Positions 1 through 9,155 are shown, counted from the first letter of the stretch. The stretch: DNA of 64,000 bases from JAXMAZ01 sp046350115 (GCA_046350115.1 JAXMAZ010000018.1:89119-153118); one strand, 5' to 3'. Numbers and translations: made by a program. Notes: a model not told the origin generated them from the sequence alone.

Positions 1-354
1 GACGTGGGTCAGGTCCGGGTCGAGCAGGTTGGCCCGATGCCCCGGGGACATCAGCCAGCTCTCGACGGCTTGCCGCGGCGACTGCGGCCCCTGGGCGACG
101 TTCTCGGCCGCCTTGGTGAGCCGCAACTTGCTGGCAGCGATCCGTTCGGCGAAGGTGCGGCCGTCGAGGTCGTGCCCGAGCTGGTTCAGCCGGGCCATCG
201 TGGCGGCGTGTTCCCGGGCCAGCCGCGTCAGGGCCGGGTCGGACACCAGCCGGGCGATGCCGGCCTCGGCCCGCGGGCGGTTCGTCTCAGCCAGCGTAGC
301 CAGTTCGACGACCGCGCCTGGCAGTGCGAGCCAGGCGGCGAGGAGGGGGAGCAT
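1..354 (-). CDS. CAP/SCP-domain secreted protein, C-terminal part outside window
   Basis: Read on the minus strand from ATG at 354, the frame stays open to the window edge, so the gene is partial (118 residues seen). After a short hydrophobic start (MLPLLAAWLALPGA) it shows the YkwD-type CAP pattern: a helix with REHAATMARLNQLGHD, then AERIAASK, then AENVAQGP, then AVESWLMSPGHRANLLDP. The order H-D, ENVA, W-x-x-SPGHR-x-NLL is what bacterial CAP (cysteine-rich secretory protein, antigen 5, PR-1) domains carry. The family is extracellular and its enzymatic role in bacteria is mostly unknown, so no specific function is claimed. The usual domain is about 120-130 residues, so little is missing. 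Confidence 0.8.
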   Translation of the reverse strand, partial: MLPLLAAWLALPGAVVELATLAETNRPRAEAGIARLVSDPALTRLAREHAATMARLNQLGHDLDGRTFAERIAASKLRLTKAAENVAQGPQSPRQAVESWLMSPGHRANLLDPDLTHV

Positions 355-367
355 GGCCGGCTCTTAT

Positions 368-444
368 GTAGGGTGGGGTGTGGGGGGGGGGGGACGCCGT
401 CGTTGCCGGGCCGGTGCGTTTCGCAGAGCCTCAACGCACCCTAC
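368..444. repeat. GTAGGG/CCCTAC palindromic element, copy A (left arm decayed)
   Basis: Begins GTAGGG and ends CCCTAC. The right arm (GGTGCGTTTCGCAGAGCC, then TCAACGCACCCTAC) is the canonical form seen at 61497-61604. The left arm has degenerated into a G-rich stretch with a run of 12 G at 382-393. It lies between the divergent ends of two minus-strand genes. The G run may be a polymerase-slippage or assembly trouble spot. Confidence 0.7.
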
Positions 445-448
445 AGGA

Positions 449-1627
449 TCAACGCCCGCTAGTCCTAGCTAGGAACTGTAGCCCGGCCTGCGACCCCAGC
501 CCGACTCGGCAGACGGTGTCGAACTTGTACGCCGTCAGCACCTCGATGATCTGCCTCGCCTCCGCCTCGGACCCGGTGGTGAACACCGGCCGGCCGGCCC
601 GCTCGCACACCATCCACCGCCCCTCCCCGCCCCGCACCACCAGGTCGGCCGGGACGAACGACGTCCCCTTCACGTTGAACGGCACCCGGGTCGGGGCGGC
701 CCCGTTGGCCAGGAAGAAGGTCATCCCGCCGACCCGGCAGAACTCGGTGAACCGCCCGTCCTGCACCACCTTGAGGGCATCCCGGGCGGTCCACTCGCTC
801 TGGCCGAACCGGGCGAACACGTCCGGCCCGTGGGCCAGAACCCACTCGCCGCGGTCCTTGCGGACCTCCACCTTGCGGGGCTGGATGACCACCCGCTCGC
901 CGACGTACCCGGTCCCGGCGATCGGCACCCCGGTCCGGGTGAGCGACTGCTCCTGGAGGGTGGCGGTGACGACGTTCGGCCCCGACGCGGCGGGTCCGGC
1001 CTTGGCGTCCCGGTCGACGTAGAAGTAGGCGAGGGCGGGGGTCGGGTTGCCGATGAACCCGACCCGGTTGAACCCGTACCGCTTGGCGACCGCCGCCGCC
1101 TGCTCGGCCCCGGGCCGGTCGGCCCCGAAGTTGAGCAGGATGGCCGCGTCGTCCCGGACCACCCACACCCCGCGGGTGGATTCGGCCCGGACGGTCAGCA
1201 GGTCGAGCGGGGCGGCCGCCTTGACCGGCGGCCGGATCGGCGGGGCGACCCCGTTCAACAGCCCGTACTCGACCACCGCCCGCTGGCTACCGATCGCCCC
1301 CCACTGGTTGACCCGCATGGTCCGGACGGTCACGGCCAGGTCGTTCGCCGCCCGCTGGTCCTCGCCGAAGCCGCGGACCTGCCCGGGAGCGAGCCGCACC
1401 ACCCAGCCGTCGGCCACCCGCTCGGGGCGGACGGCGTCCGGGTGGACCGGGTGAAGAGCTTCCGGGAGTGGCAGGCGGACCGACGGGTCGGCCCCGACCG
1501 GCGGGGCCGTGAGCGACTGCTCCGGCGGCGAAGGCGCGGTGACGGCCGGCGGAAGCAACCGGGGCGGGGACTGCGACGCCGCCGGCGGCTGGGACACGGT
1601 CAGGGCGAGAAGCGCGAGCGGGACCAT
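449..1627 (-). CDS. Secreted protein with four internal repeats, function unknown
   Basis: The start was chosen at ATG 1627, because MVPLALLALTVSQPPAAS is a normal signal peptide; an upstream ATG at 1672 would add 15 polar residues. The mature part (about 390 residues) contains four diverged repeats of roughly 60-80 residues. Each runs: a W-V/M strand, a short strand ending in F or R-x-F-G, a helix with acidic and Ala residues (for example SEWTARDALKVVQDGRF), a C/R-VG turn, then a strand ending in F-x-x-A/R. The final repeat ends RQIIEVLTAYKFDTVCRVG. I do not recognise the family. The repeated strand-helix-strand unit and signal peptide suggest an exported protein with a repeated small alpha/beta fold. 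It is followed by repeat copy A and preceded by the palindrome at 1689-1727. Confidence 0.75.
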   Translation of the reverse strand: MVPLALLALTVSQPPAASQSPPRLLPPAVTAPSPPEQSLTAPPVGADPSVRLPLPEALHPVHPDAVRPERVADGWVVRLAPGQVRGFGEDQRAANDLAVTVRTMRVNQWGAIGSQRAVVEYGLLNGVAPPIRPPVKAAAPLDLLTVRAESTRGVWVVRDDAAILLNFGADRPGAEQAAAVAKRYGFNRVGFIGNPTPALAYFYVDRDAKAGPAASGPNVVTATLQEQSLTRTGVPIAGTGYVGERVVIQPRKVEVRKDRGEWVLAHGPDVFARFGQSEWTARDALKVVQDGRFTEFCRVGGMTFFLANGAAPTRVPFNVKGTSFVPADLVVRGGEGRWMVCERAGRPVFTTGSEAEARQIIEVLTAYKFDTVCRVGLGSQAGLQFLARTSGR

Positions 1628-1688
1628 GATGAACCCCCGACGGCAGGACCAACCGCCGGGAGATAGCGACATCGCGACGTGAAATCAA

Positions 1689-1727
1689 GTTTAGCCGCGA
1701 GGCGGAGGCTCCGCCTCGCGGCTAAAC
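1689..1727. repeat. Perfect 19-bp palindrome (TTAGCCGCGAGGCGG family)
   Basis: Arms 1689-1707 and 1709-1727 are perfectly complementary around a single G. It lies four bases past the stop of the large dehydrogenase gene and upstream of the repeat protein, so it could act as a transcription terminator, although no T-tract follows on the minus strand. The same arm sequence (TAGCCGCGAGGCGGAGGCT) recurs at 6886-7003 beside the IS element. Confidence 0.8.
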
Positions 1728-1730
1728 AGG

Positions 1731-4700
1731 TTACTTCAGCACTTCCAGCTTGATGTTCCGGAACCGCACCTCCAGCGGGCCGCCGCTGTGCATCTGCAGC
1801 CCGACCACCCCGCGGCGGCTCAGCTTCGCGTCATCGAGATCGACGCAGAGCTGGCCGTTGATCCACGTCCGCACCTTGCTCCCCTTCGCCTCGATCACGT
1901 ACTCGTTCCACTGGTCCGGCTTGACGTGCTTCTCCCCGGACTCCTTCCACAACAGCCCGCGGCCGCTCTCCTCGTACAGCTTGCCCCACCACCCGGCCCC
2001 GGCGTCCGCCTGCGGGCCTTTCATCTCGCCGTCGGGCAGCGGCTCGCTGCGGAACTGGATGCCGCTGTTCTCCCTGTTCGGGGTCAGCTTCATCTGCAGC
2101 GTCAGCTTGAAGTCGGTGACTTCCATCGCCGACTTCAGGAACTCGTTCCGCTTCAGCCCGGTCTTGGTGACGCCGACGATCTCCCCGTTCTCCACCCGCC
2201 ACAGCGACGTGTCCCCGACCCACCCGGTCAGGTCTTTGCCGTTGAAGAAGTCGGCCTGGTTCTCCGGGGTGGCCAGCAGCGGCACCTGCTGCGGGTGCCG
2301 CAGGTAGGCGAACAGCACCTTGATGTCCGCCTCGGACACCTGCTTGGTCAGGTCGTCCGGCATCATCGACTGGTCGGACGCGGTCCGCTTCTCCACGTCC
2401 GCGGCCGGGATGGTCAGCGTCTCGGTGGCGGTGACGACGGTCAGAACCGTCTTCGTCTCCTCCTTGACGATGCCGGTAACGACCCGGCCGTCGGCCAACT
2501 CCAGCCGAGTGGCCGCGTACTCCTTCGGGATGACGGCGGACGGGTCGAAGATGTTTTCCATCAGGTAGTTCAGGTCGCCGCGGTTGGCCCCAGTGATGTC
2601 CGGGCCGACCTTGCCGCCGACCCCGTACAGTGTGTGGCACTGCTGGCACACCTTGGCGAACACCGCCCGTCCCCGGGCCAAGTCCTGCTGTCCCTGGTAC
2701 GGGGCGGTCAGCTTTTTCTGCCACTCGGCGATGAGTTGCTTCCGCTCGGCCGGGCTTTCCCGCAGTTGGCCCCACACCTCGCCGATCCGTTTGGTCAGGG
2801 CGGCGTCGTTCAGGTTGCGGAGCTGGCGGACGGTCTCGGCCGGCACGTCGGCCGCCGGGATCGCCTTCGCCCCGATGGCGTCGAGCAGGACGGCGGCGTA
2901 GCTCGGCCGGCTGGCCAGGGTGCTGACCGCGTCCCGCTTCTCGGCTGCCGACAGCGACGTGTAGGCGATCAGCAGGGCAGCCGCAGCTTTCGGCTCGTCG
3001 TAGGCGGCCAGCCCGCGGATGGCGGCGGCCCGCATCGCCGGCTCGGCCATCAGCTTGACCAGCACCGGGGCGAGCTGCTTGTCCTTCGCTGCGAGCAGAG
3101 TGGCCAGTGCCGTTCGTCGTTGGGCCAAGGCCGCATTCCCGTCGGCGAGGGTGGCCCGTAGCCGGTCGAACGCCTTCGCGTCCCCGAGCGCGACGCCGAC
3201 CGCTAAAGTCGCCGAGCGAACGTCCGCGTTGTCCGACTGGAGGAAGGAGTCGAACGTCAGCGCCCAGTCCTGCGGCAGCTGCTCCCACTTCTTCAGTTTG
3301 AGCGCGTCGGCCAGCCCACGGAGGGCGACCAGCCGGTGTTCGGCATTCGACTGAGCGAGCGTGTACAGAGCATTCAGCCCGTCCACGGTGCCGAGGGCGG
3401 CCACCCGCCGAGCCATCAGCGGCAGGAGGAACGGGTCAGGGTTATCGGCGGCGAGGAGCTTTGGGTTCTTCGCCACCTCCGGCTCGGTCAGATACCAGGC
3501 CATGTGCGGCAGTAGCGGGTCACCGGAGAGGTCTTTACCCCGACCGATTTGCCCCTCCCACCCTACCACCGCACGCCCGTCGCTGACCCGCAGCAGTGCC
3601 GACGCGATCTGCCGCTGTTCGACCGGAGTGGTCGGCTGGTCCGACAGCCGCCAACCGTGCTCCGGATTCGTCCGGTTCATCAGGGTGTCGTACGTTTTGC
3701 GATCCCCTTCGATGAACGCCCGCCACAGCCAGCCGCGGACGTATTCGGACTTATCGTTCCGCATCCGGTAGATGGTGTCGGCGTCGAGACCGCCGGTCAC
3801 TAGCAGCGCCCACAGCCCCCGCAACCGCCGGAGCGGATCGGGATTCTCGACAGCGATCTTGGTCAGCGCCGTTTGCGTGTCCCAGCTCAGCTTCGCGTCG
3901 CGGCCCACCGCCGCCCGCTCCTGGAGCAGCCGGCGGGCGGTGCGGACGTACCAGTCGTTGTCGTGCAGTTGGTACTGCACCAACTCAGCGTCGCTGCACT
4001 TGGACAGGTCCACCCCGGCGACCGGTTTGGTCCCCTTGTAGCTGATCTTGTACACCCGGCCGTTCGTCCGGTCCCAGATCTCCGGCTCGTTCCGGTGGCA
4101 CGCCTGCTTGTCGTACCAGTCGATCAGGTACACGTTCCCGTCCGGCCCGTACCGCAGGTTGATGAACCGCGCCCACTCGTCGTTCGCCAGCAGGAAGTCC
4201 TTGCCGTGCTTGGCCACGTACCCGCTCCCCTGCGGCACCGGGATGTCCACGTTCAGCCGCCGGCCGTGGATGTTGCCCATGAACAACTGGCCGCGGTACT
4301 CCTTCGGCCAGGCGCCGCCGAGGTAGCACATGAGGCCGCAGTGGGCGTGCCCGCCGCCCAGGCTGTCGCTCTTGTTGTTCCCGCCGTGCGGGTTGTTGCC
4401 GACGTAGTGCCGGTGGTCGGCGATGGTGGTGATCTCGGTGTACGTGTACGGGTTGAAGTGCTGCCCCGCCTGCCGCTCGTACCGCCCGCCCTGGACGATG
4501 TGGTAGCAGTGCGGGATGACGCACGCCTCGATGAAGAACTCGCCCACGTCGTTGTAGTCCAGCCCCCACGGGTTCGACGTGCCGTGGGCAAACACCTCGA
4601 ACGTGTGCTTGACCGGGTGATACCGCCAGATGCCGGCGTTGATCGGCACCCGCTGGGCGGCTGGCGTCCCCGGCTTGCCGACCCGGCTGTGGGTGAAGAC

Positions 4701-5792
4701 GCCGTGGCAGCCGTACAGCCAGCCGTCCGGCCCCCAGGTGAAGGTGTTGAGCGTCTCGTGGGTGTCCTGGTAGCCCCAGCCGTCGAGCAGGATTTGCGGC
4801 GGCCCGCTGGGCTTGTCCGTGGCCTTGTCATGCGGCACGAACACCAGGTACGGGGCGGCCCCGACCCACACCCCGCCGAACCCGACCTCCAGCCCGGACA
4901 CCAGGTTCAGCCCCTCCATGAAGACGGTCCGCTTGTCGTGCTTGCCGTCCCCGTCGGTGTCTTCGAGGATGATGATCCGGTCGCCCTTGGCTTTCTCCGC
5001 GTCCGGCAGCACCGGGCCGGGGGACGGGTGCCGCTTCGGGTAGATGTACGCCTCGGCCACCCACACCCGGCCCCGCTCGTCCAGGCACATGGCCACCGGC
5101 TGATGCACGTCCGGTTCGCCGGCGAACAGCTTGACCTCGAACCCTTCCGGCACCGTCATCGCCGCCGCCGCCAGCTCCGGCGGCAGACCGGCGAACTTGT
5201 ACTCGTCCGCCTTCGCCGGGGCGGCCGGCCGCTTGTGCTGGTCCGGGATGACCGGCTGGACGGTGTGGAACCGGAAGTCGTCGAAGTTGAGGTGCCCCCA
5301 CCCGTCCGACCGCCGGTCCACCAGCCGGATTAGTAACTGCTTGCCGACGTGCCGGCTCAGGTCCACCGTCACCCGCCGCAGGTCTTCCTCGTCCAGCCCG
5401 CTGACCCGCAGGACGACCTCGTTCCGCGGCTGCAACACCAGTTCGACGCAGGTGTCGGTGTGACTCCCGCCGCCGATCAGGAAGCTGGCCCACGGGTGCG
5501 TCACCGTGAACGGCACGCTGGTCAGGGTGCCCCGCGGCTTGTCCCCGGCCCGCTCGAACGAGCCGACCCAGTACCGCCCCTGGTGCCGGGACTTCATGTC
5601 CTTCCGCCGCTTCGAGACGGCGTCCCCGTCGACCGGCTGGTTCTTGAAGGCGTCCCCGTCGGCGGTCCAGTCGCGGAGGGTGCCGTCCTCGAAGTCGAGG
5701 TTGAGCGGCCGGCCGTCCGGGGCGGTCGGCAGGACGCCTTCCGGCGGGGTCGGCGGGGCGGCCAGGGCGAGGGCGAGGAGGAGTGGGGTCAT
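1731..5792 (-). CDS. PVC-type membrane-bound dehydrogenase with cytochrome c and DUF1080 domains
   Basis: A 1353-residue exported protein with signal peptide MTPLLLALALAAPPTPPEG. Domains in order: a jelly-roll-like N-terminal module (about 25-185); a six-bladed beta-propeller of the glucose/sorbosone dehydrogenase type (about 205-620) opening with VPEGFEVKLFAGEPDVHQPV; a helical HEAT-like region (about 620-1000); a class I haem c domain with CQQCH near residue 1048 followed by KVGPDITG; and a C-terminal DUF1080 module (about 1185-1353) starting FFNGKDLTGW. This arrangement is characteristic of Planctomycetes/Verrucomicrobia proteins. Family knowledge suggests periplasmic oxidation of a sugar or glycan fragment, with electrons passed to the attached haem; the substrate is not known. 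It appears to be transcribed alone, and the IS630 copy is just upstream. Confidence 0.9.
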   Translation of the reverse strand: MTPLLLALALAAPPTPPEGVLPTAPDGRPLNLDFEDGTLRDWTADGDAFKNQPVDGDAVSKRRKDMKSRHQGRYWVGSFERAGDKPRGTLTSVPFTVTHPWASFLIGGGSHTDTCVELVLQPRNEVVLRVSGLDEEDLRRVTVDLSRHVGKQLLIRLVDRRSDGWGHLNFDDFRFHTVQPVIPDQHKRPAAPAKADEYKFAGLPPELAAAAMTVPEGFEVKLFAGEPDVHQPVAMCLDERGRVWVAEAYIYPKRHPSPGPVLPDAEKAKGDRIIILEDTDGDGKHDKRTVFMEGLNLVSGLEVGFGGVWVGAAPYLVFVPHDKATDKPSGPPQILLDGWGYQDTHETLNTFTWGPDGWLYGCHGVFTHSRVGKPGTPAAQRVPINAGIWRYHPVKHTFEVFAHGTSNPWGLDYNDVGEFFIEACVIPHCYHIVQGGRYERQAGQHFNPYTYTEITTIADHRHYVGNNPHGGNNKSDSLGGGHAHCGLMCYLGGAWPKEYRGQLFMGNIHGRRLNVDIPVPQGSGYVAKHGKDFLLANDEWARFINLRYGPDGNVYLIDWYDKQACHRNEPEIWDRTNGRVYKISYKGTKPVAGVDLSKCSDAELVQYQLHDNDWYVRTARRLLQERAAVGRDAKLSWDTQTALTKIAVENPDPLRRLRGLWALLVTGGLDADTIYRMRNDKSEYVRGWLWRAFIEGDRKTYDTLMNRTNPEHGWRLSDQPTTPVEQRQIASALLRVSDGRAVVGWEGQIGRGKDLSGDPLLPHMAWYLTEPEVAKNPKLLAADNPDPFLLPLMARRVAALGTVDGLNALYTLAQSNAEHRLVALRGLADALKLKKWEQLPQDWALTFDSFLQSDNADVRSATLAVGVALGDAKAFDRLRATLADGNAALAQRRTALATLLAAKDKQLAPVLVKLMAEPAMRAAAIRGLAAYDEPKAAAALLIAYTSLSAAEKRDAVSTLASRPSYAAVLLDAIGAKAIPAADVPAETVRQLRNLNDAALTKRIGEVWGQLRESPAERKQLIAEWQKKLTAPYQGQQDLARGRAVFAKVCQQCHTLYGVGGKVGPDITGANRGDLNYLMENIFDPSAVIPKEYAATRLELADGRVVTGIVKEETKTVLTVVTATETLTIPAADVEKRTASDQSMMPDDLTKQVSEADIKVLFAYLRHPQQVPLLATPENQADFFNGKDLTGWVGDTSLWRVENGEIVGVTKTGLKRNEFLKSAMEVTDFKLTLQMKLTPNRENSGIQFRSEPLPDGEMKGPQADAGAGWWGKLYEESGRGLLWKESGEKHVKPDQWNEYVIEAKGSKVRTWINGQLCVDLDDAKLSRRGVVGLQMHSGGPLEVRFRNIKLEVLK

Positions 5793-5868
5793 GGCAGGGC
5801 CGGCGGGGAGGGTGACGGCGGGAGGGCTGATTCCGTGATACCGGACCGGGCCGACCGGGACAAGCGGT

Positions 5869-6887
5869 TAGAGCGGTTTGCAGTTGGTTGTAGCGCGGTC
5901 GGGGCGGATCGGGTATGACGGAGCCAATCCCGGAGGGTTGGCCATGCGGGCGTACTCGGCGGACTTGCGGTCGCGGGTGCTGGCGGCGGTTCAGGGTGGG
6001 CGTCGCCGCCGGCGGTGGCCGAGCAGTTCGGGGTGAGCGCGTCGTGGGTGCGGCGGGTCCGCCAGCGGCACCGGGACGGCGGGGAGACGAGCCCGCGGCG
6101 GCGGGGGCACCGGCGGGAAGCACTGGCGGCCGACGGGGACCGCATCCGGCAGGCCATCGCCGCCGACCCGGACGCCACCCTGGCCGAGTTGAAGGCCCGG
6201 CTCGACCTGGCGGTCAGCCTGGCCACCCTCTGGCGGGCCATCGCCCGGCTCGGGCTGACGCTCAAGAAAGTCGGTCCGCGCGGCCGAGCAGGACCGCCCG
6301 GACGTAGCCGCCGCCCGCGGCTGCCTGGCGGACCGCCCAGACCGCCCTCGACCCGGAGCGGCTGGTGTTCGTGGACGAGACGTGGGCGAGCACGGCCATG
6401 AGCCGGCGGATGGCCCGCGGGCGGAGGGGCGAGCGGGTGGTGTGCCCGGCCCCCCACTCGCACTGGAAGACGACCACCTTCGTGGCCGCCCTGCGGAGCG
6501 ACCGGCTGACCGCCCCGATGGTGATCGACGGGGCCATGACCGGCGACCACTTCGTCGCCTACGTGCGGCAGGTGCTGGTGCCCACCCTGCGGGCGGGGGA
6601 CGTGGTGGTGTGGGACAACCTGGCCTGCCACAGGCGGGCGGAGGCGCGGGCGGCGGTGGCGGCGGTCGGGGCGGAGGTGCGGTTCCTGCCCGCCTACTCA
6701 CCCGACCTGAACCCGATCGAGAACGCGTTCAGCAAGCTGAAGGCGATGCTGCGGGCAGCGGAGGAGCGCCATCGACGGGCTGTGGGGCGCTCCTCGGCCG
6801 ATCACTCGACGCCTTCTCCGCCGACGAGTGCCGGAACTACTTCCGGCACGCCGGGTACGACGCTACAACCAACTGCAAACCGCTCTA
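5869..6887 (+). mobile_element. IS630-family insertion sequence with intact 27-bp terminal repeats
   Basis: The left end 5869-5895 (TAGAGCGGTTTGCAGTTGG, then TTGTAGCG) is the exact reverse complement of the right end 6861-6887. Both ends include the TA that IS630/Tc1-mariner elements duplicate on insertion. The body is 1.0 kb and carries one transposase gene, now frameshifted. The right TA opens the palindrome TAGCCGCGAGGCGG, so the element inserted into a copy of that repeat. The ends are perfect while the transposase is broken, so this copy could still be moved by a transposase acting in trans. Confidence 0.92.
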
Positions 6888-6888
6888 G
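5944..6888 (+). pseudogene. IS630-type transposase, broken by at least four frameshifts
   Basis: Starting at ATG 5944 (MRAYSADLRSRVLAAVQGG), the reading frame must change near 6000 to reach the helix-turn-helix part (VAEQFGVSASWVRRVRQRH). It changes again near 6265 (after LTLKK), near 6325, and again near 6770, before ending ECRNYFRHAGYDAT at a TAG inside the right terminal repeat. The DDE catalytic parts are visible: LVFVDETW, VVWDNLACHR and FLPAYSPDLNPIENAFSKLK, giving the D, D and E of the IS630 DDE/D core. So the gene was complete but has accumulated small indels. Programmed frameshifting is known in some IS families but would not explain this many shifts. Confidence 0.9.
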
Positions 6889-7003
6889 CCGCGAGGCGGA
6901 GGCTCTGCGAAGCCGAGCGCGGCGACCGCGTGCCGGGGCATCGCGATCGCTGAATCGGGGCGCGGGTTCCGCGCTCGGCGCCGAAGACCCGCCTCGCGGC
7001 TAA
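6886..7003. repeat. Large palindromic repeat (TTAGCCGCGAGGCGG family), IS630 target
   Basis: The left arm TAGCCGCGAGGCGG (6886-) pairs with CCGCCTCGCGGCTAA ending at 7003. An inner pair, GCCGAGCGCGG and CCGCGCTCGGC, follows inside it. The outermost TA of the left arm is shared with the IS630 right end, so the IS split this repeat at its edge. Confidence 0.75.
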
Positions 7004-7344
7004 CCGGTCGCGGGCGGGAACGCAGCCGCCCGGGGTTCTCCGGGCGGCTGGCGGCAGGTCGGCTCGGTCGGCTGGTCGGGCCATGAGGCCCGGGGATGGA
7101 CGGTGATGTCGCCGGTCCGGCGGGGCTGGGGCGTGCAGGGGGCTGCGAGGGGGTCGCCACAGGCTGCCTCAGGGTGGCTCACAATTCCGCCACGCTGATG
7201 GCCGAAGTTTAGCGGTCGCGTGGACTTTTCACCACAGGGAAACCGTGCCGATCAGGAAAACTGTGGCCTTGCTCCCCCCGAGTGATAAGCCGCGTTAGCG
7301 GGCGCCGCCTCGTTCTGAGAAGGGACGCTGTCAGCGGACCGTCG
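7004..7344. other. Intergenic stretch with no supportable gene
   Basis: About 340 bases between the IS-associated palindrome and the next inverted repeat. Small open frames exist on the minus strand (for example 7000-7182), but their proline- and arginine-rich translations look like GC-driven noise. No RNA gene or clear promoter was seen. Confidence 0.5.
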
Positions 7345-7503
7345 GGTAGTGTCTCAGTTCGAGTCCCCTCCCCTTTGTGGGGGAGGGTTAGGGTGGGGGG
7401 TGGGACTCCCCGCCCGCCCGGAGACTCGGGAGCGGCAGGGGTCGTGACCCCCACCCTAACCCTCCCCCACAAAGGGGGAGGGGACCGAACTGAGACACTA
7501 CCG
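7345..7503. repeat. 159-bp inverted repeat downstream of recQ
   Basis: Outer arms GTAGTGTCTCAGTTCG and its complement close a structure. Its inner arms contain CCCTCCCCTTTGTGGGGGAG, then GGTTAGGGTGGGGG, and the exact complement. Each inner arm is itself a hairpin (CTCCCC-tttgt-GGGGAG). It sits past the 3' end of recQ and could terminate transcription. The CCCTCCCC...GGGGAGGGTTAGGG part recalls the elements at 38472 and 59826. Confidence 0.75.
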
Positions 7504-7525
7504 ACCGTCGCCGGACGCCCCGCCG

Positions 7526-8974
7526 TCACTCGCAGCAGTCGCAGTGGCCGCACCCGCCGGGCAGCTCCTCCCCCTCGAAGTAGTCGAGTACCGCCCGCCA
7601 CCGGCACCCCTTCCCCTCGGCGAACGCCACCAGCCGGGCCAGCTTCTCCTTGTCCCGCTCCCGCCGGTCCTGGTACGCCCGGCCGGCACGGGCGAGGTCG
7701 TCCCGGGTCAGGTGCTTCTGAACAAGCCCCAGTCGCCCGCCCGCTTCCCGGCGGACGATCCCCCGGCCGGCCAACACCTCCAGGCACACTTTCAGCTTGC
7801 CGACCGGCAGCGGGGCGATCGGGGCCAGGTCGTCGAACGTGGCCGCCGGGTGGTCGGTAAGCCGTTGCAGGGCGTGGTAGCAGTTCACCAGGTCGGCGTC
7901 GTCCGGATACCGGCCGCCGGTGAAAAACCGCTGCAGCTTCTGGTCGGCCGGGTCGTACAGGAGCAGGCCGTCGGCCGGCTCCCCGTCCCGCCCGGCCCGG
8001 CCGACCTCCTGGTAGTACGCCTCCAGGGTCGGCGGCAGGTGGTAGTGGGCCACCCAGCGGATGTCCGGCTTGTCGATCCCCAGCCCGAAAGCGTTGGTCG
8101 CCACCAGAGCGTCCACCTCGCCGGCCATGAACCGGTCCTGGGCGTCCGCCCGCCGCTTCGGGGACATCTTGCCGTGATACCCGGCGACCACCACCCCGCG
8201 GTCGTCCAGCCAGTCGGTCAGCTCGTCCACCGTCTTCACCGTCGCCGCATACACGATCCCGAGACCCGGCTCGGACTGGACGTGTTCGAGCACCGCCTGC
8301 CGCTTGGTCGAGTCGCCGACCGCCTTGCGGACCGACAGCCGCAGGTTCGGCCGGTAGAACCCGGTGTGAACGACCTCGGCGTCCGGGATGCGGAGCTTGT
8401 CCAGCACGTCTTCGAGCACGTCCGGGGTGGCGGTCGCGGTCAGGGCCAGGACCGGCGGCCGGCCGAGGTCGTCGATCGCCTCCCACAGGCTGAGGAAGTC
8501 CGGCCGGAAGTCGTGGCCCCACTGGCTGACGCAGTGCGCCTCGTCCACCACGAACAGGTCGATGAGCGTCCGCCCGAGTACCGCCCGGAACTCCGGCTGG
8601 GCGAGCTGCTCCGGGGTGGTGTAGACGAACTCGACCCGGCCGGCGGCGATATCTTCCTCGATCTGCCTCCGCTCGGTGGCGGACAGGGTGCTGTTCACCA
8701 CCACCGCCGAGATGCCCTTCGACGTGAGCGCGTCCGCCTGGTCTTTCATCAGGGCGATGAGCGGGCTGACGACCACCGTTGTGCCGTCCAGTTCCAGGGC
8801 CGGCAGTTGGAAGCACAGGCTCTTACCAGACCCGGTCGGCATGACGATGAGCGCGTCCTTGCCGGCAATGGCGGACCGGACCGCCTCCAGTTGGCCGGGT
8901 CGGAACCGACGGAACCCGAAGTGTTCCCGGAGGCGGTCGCGGAGGTAGCCGGGCGTGGTGGTCGTCGCGGACAC
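7526..8974 (-). CDS. recQ: RecQ-family ATP-dependent DNA helicase
   Basis: A 482-residue superfamily 2 helicase that unwinds DNA 3'-5' in recombinational repair. Visible motifs: motif 0 (FRRFRPGQLEAV, 22-33), Walker A MPTGSGKS (45-52), DEAH box VVDEAHCVSQWGHDF (142-156), TATATPDV, and motif VI VGRAGRDGEPADGLLLYDP. A RecQ zinc-binding module follows, and the protein ends CGHCDCCE, giving the cysteine cluster. There is no HRDC domain, so it is a short RecQ compared with the roughly 600-residue E. coli type. It is transcribed alone, away from the topoisomerase gene. Confidence 0.96.
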   Translation of the reverse strand: MSATTTTPGYLRDRLREHFGFRRFRPGQLEAVRSAIAGKDALIVMPTGSGKSLCFQLPALELDGTTVVVSPLIALMKDQADALTSKGISAVVVNSTLSATERRQIEEDIAAGRVEFVYTTPEQLAQPEFRAVLGRTLIDLFVVDEAHCVSQWGHDFRPDFLSLWEAIDDLGRPPVLALTATATPDVLEDVLDKLRIPDAEVVHTGFYRPNLRLSVRKAVGDSTKRQAVLEHVQSEPGLGIVYAATVKTVDELTDWLDDRGVVVAGYHGKMSPKRRADAQDRFMAGEVDALVATNAFGLGIDKPDIRWVAHYHLPPTLEAYYQEVGRAGRDGEPADGLLLYDPADQKLQRFFTGGRYPDDADLVNCYHALQRLTDHPAATFDDLAPIAPLPVGKLKVCLEVLAGRGIVRREAGGRLGLVQKHLTRDDLARAGRAYQDRRERDKEKLARLVAFAEGKGCRWRAVLDYFEGEELPGGCGHCDCCE

Positions 8975-9036
8975 GTCGTCATCCTTCCGTCAGGGTGCGG
9001 AGCCGGTTGGGCCGAGGGGTGCAAACCCGGGCCAAC

Positions 9037-9155
9037 GACCCGCGAGCCGCGCCCGCAGGTCGCGGGTGACGACCTCAACCGGTCCCAGCGACTTCGGAGT
9101 CGCAAGTGGTGGCGGGTAGTCGTCACCCGCGACCTGCGGTCGCGGCTCGCGGGTC
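9037..9155. repeat. 37-bp-arm inverted repeat between recQ and the topoisomerase gene
   Basis: Arms 9037-9073 and 9119-9155 are complementary at 36 of 37 positions, separated by 45 bases. It occupies the shared divergent promoter region, so it is placed to influence both genes as a cruciform or through bound protein. It resembles none of the other repeat families in the window. Confidence 0.8.

Noticed and set aside
5944..6888. Programmed frameshifting in the IS630 transposase
   Set aside because: At least four separate shifts are needed, with no single slippery site; decay is simpler.
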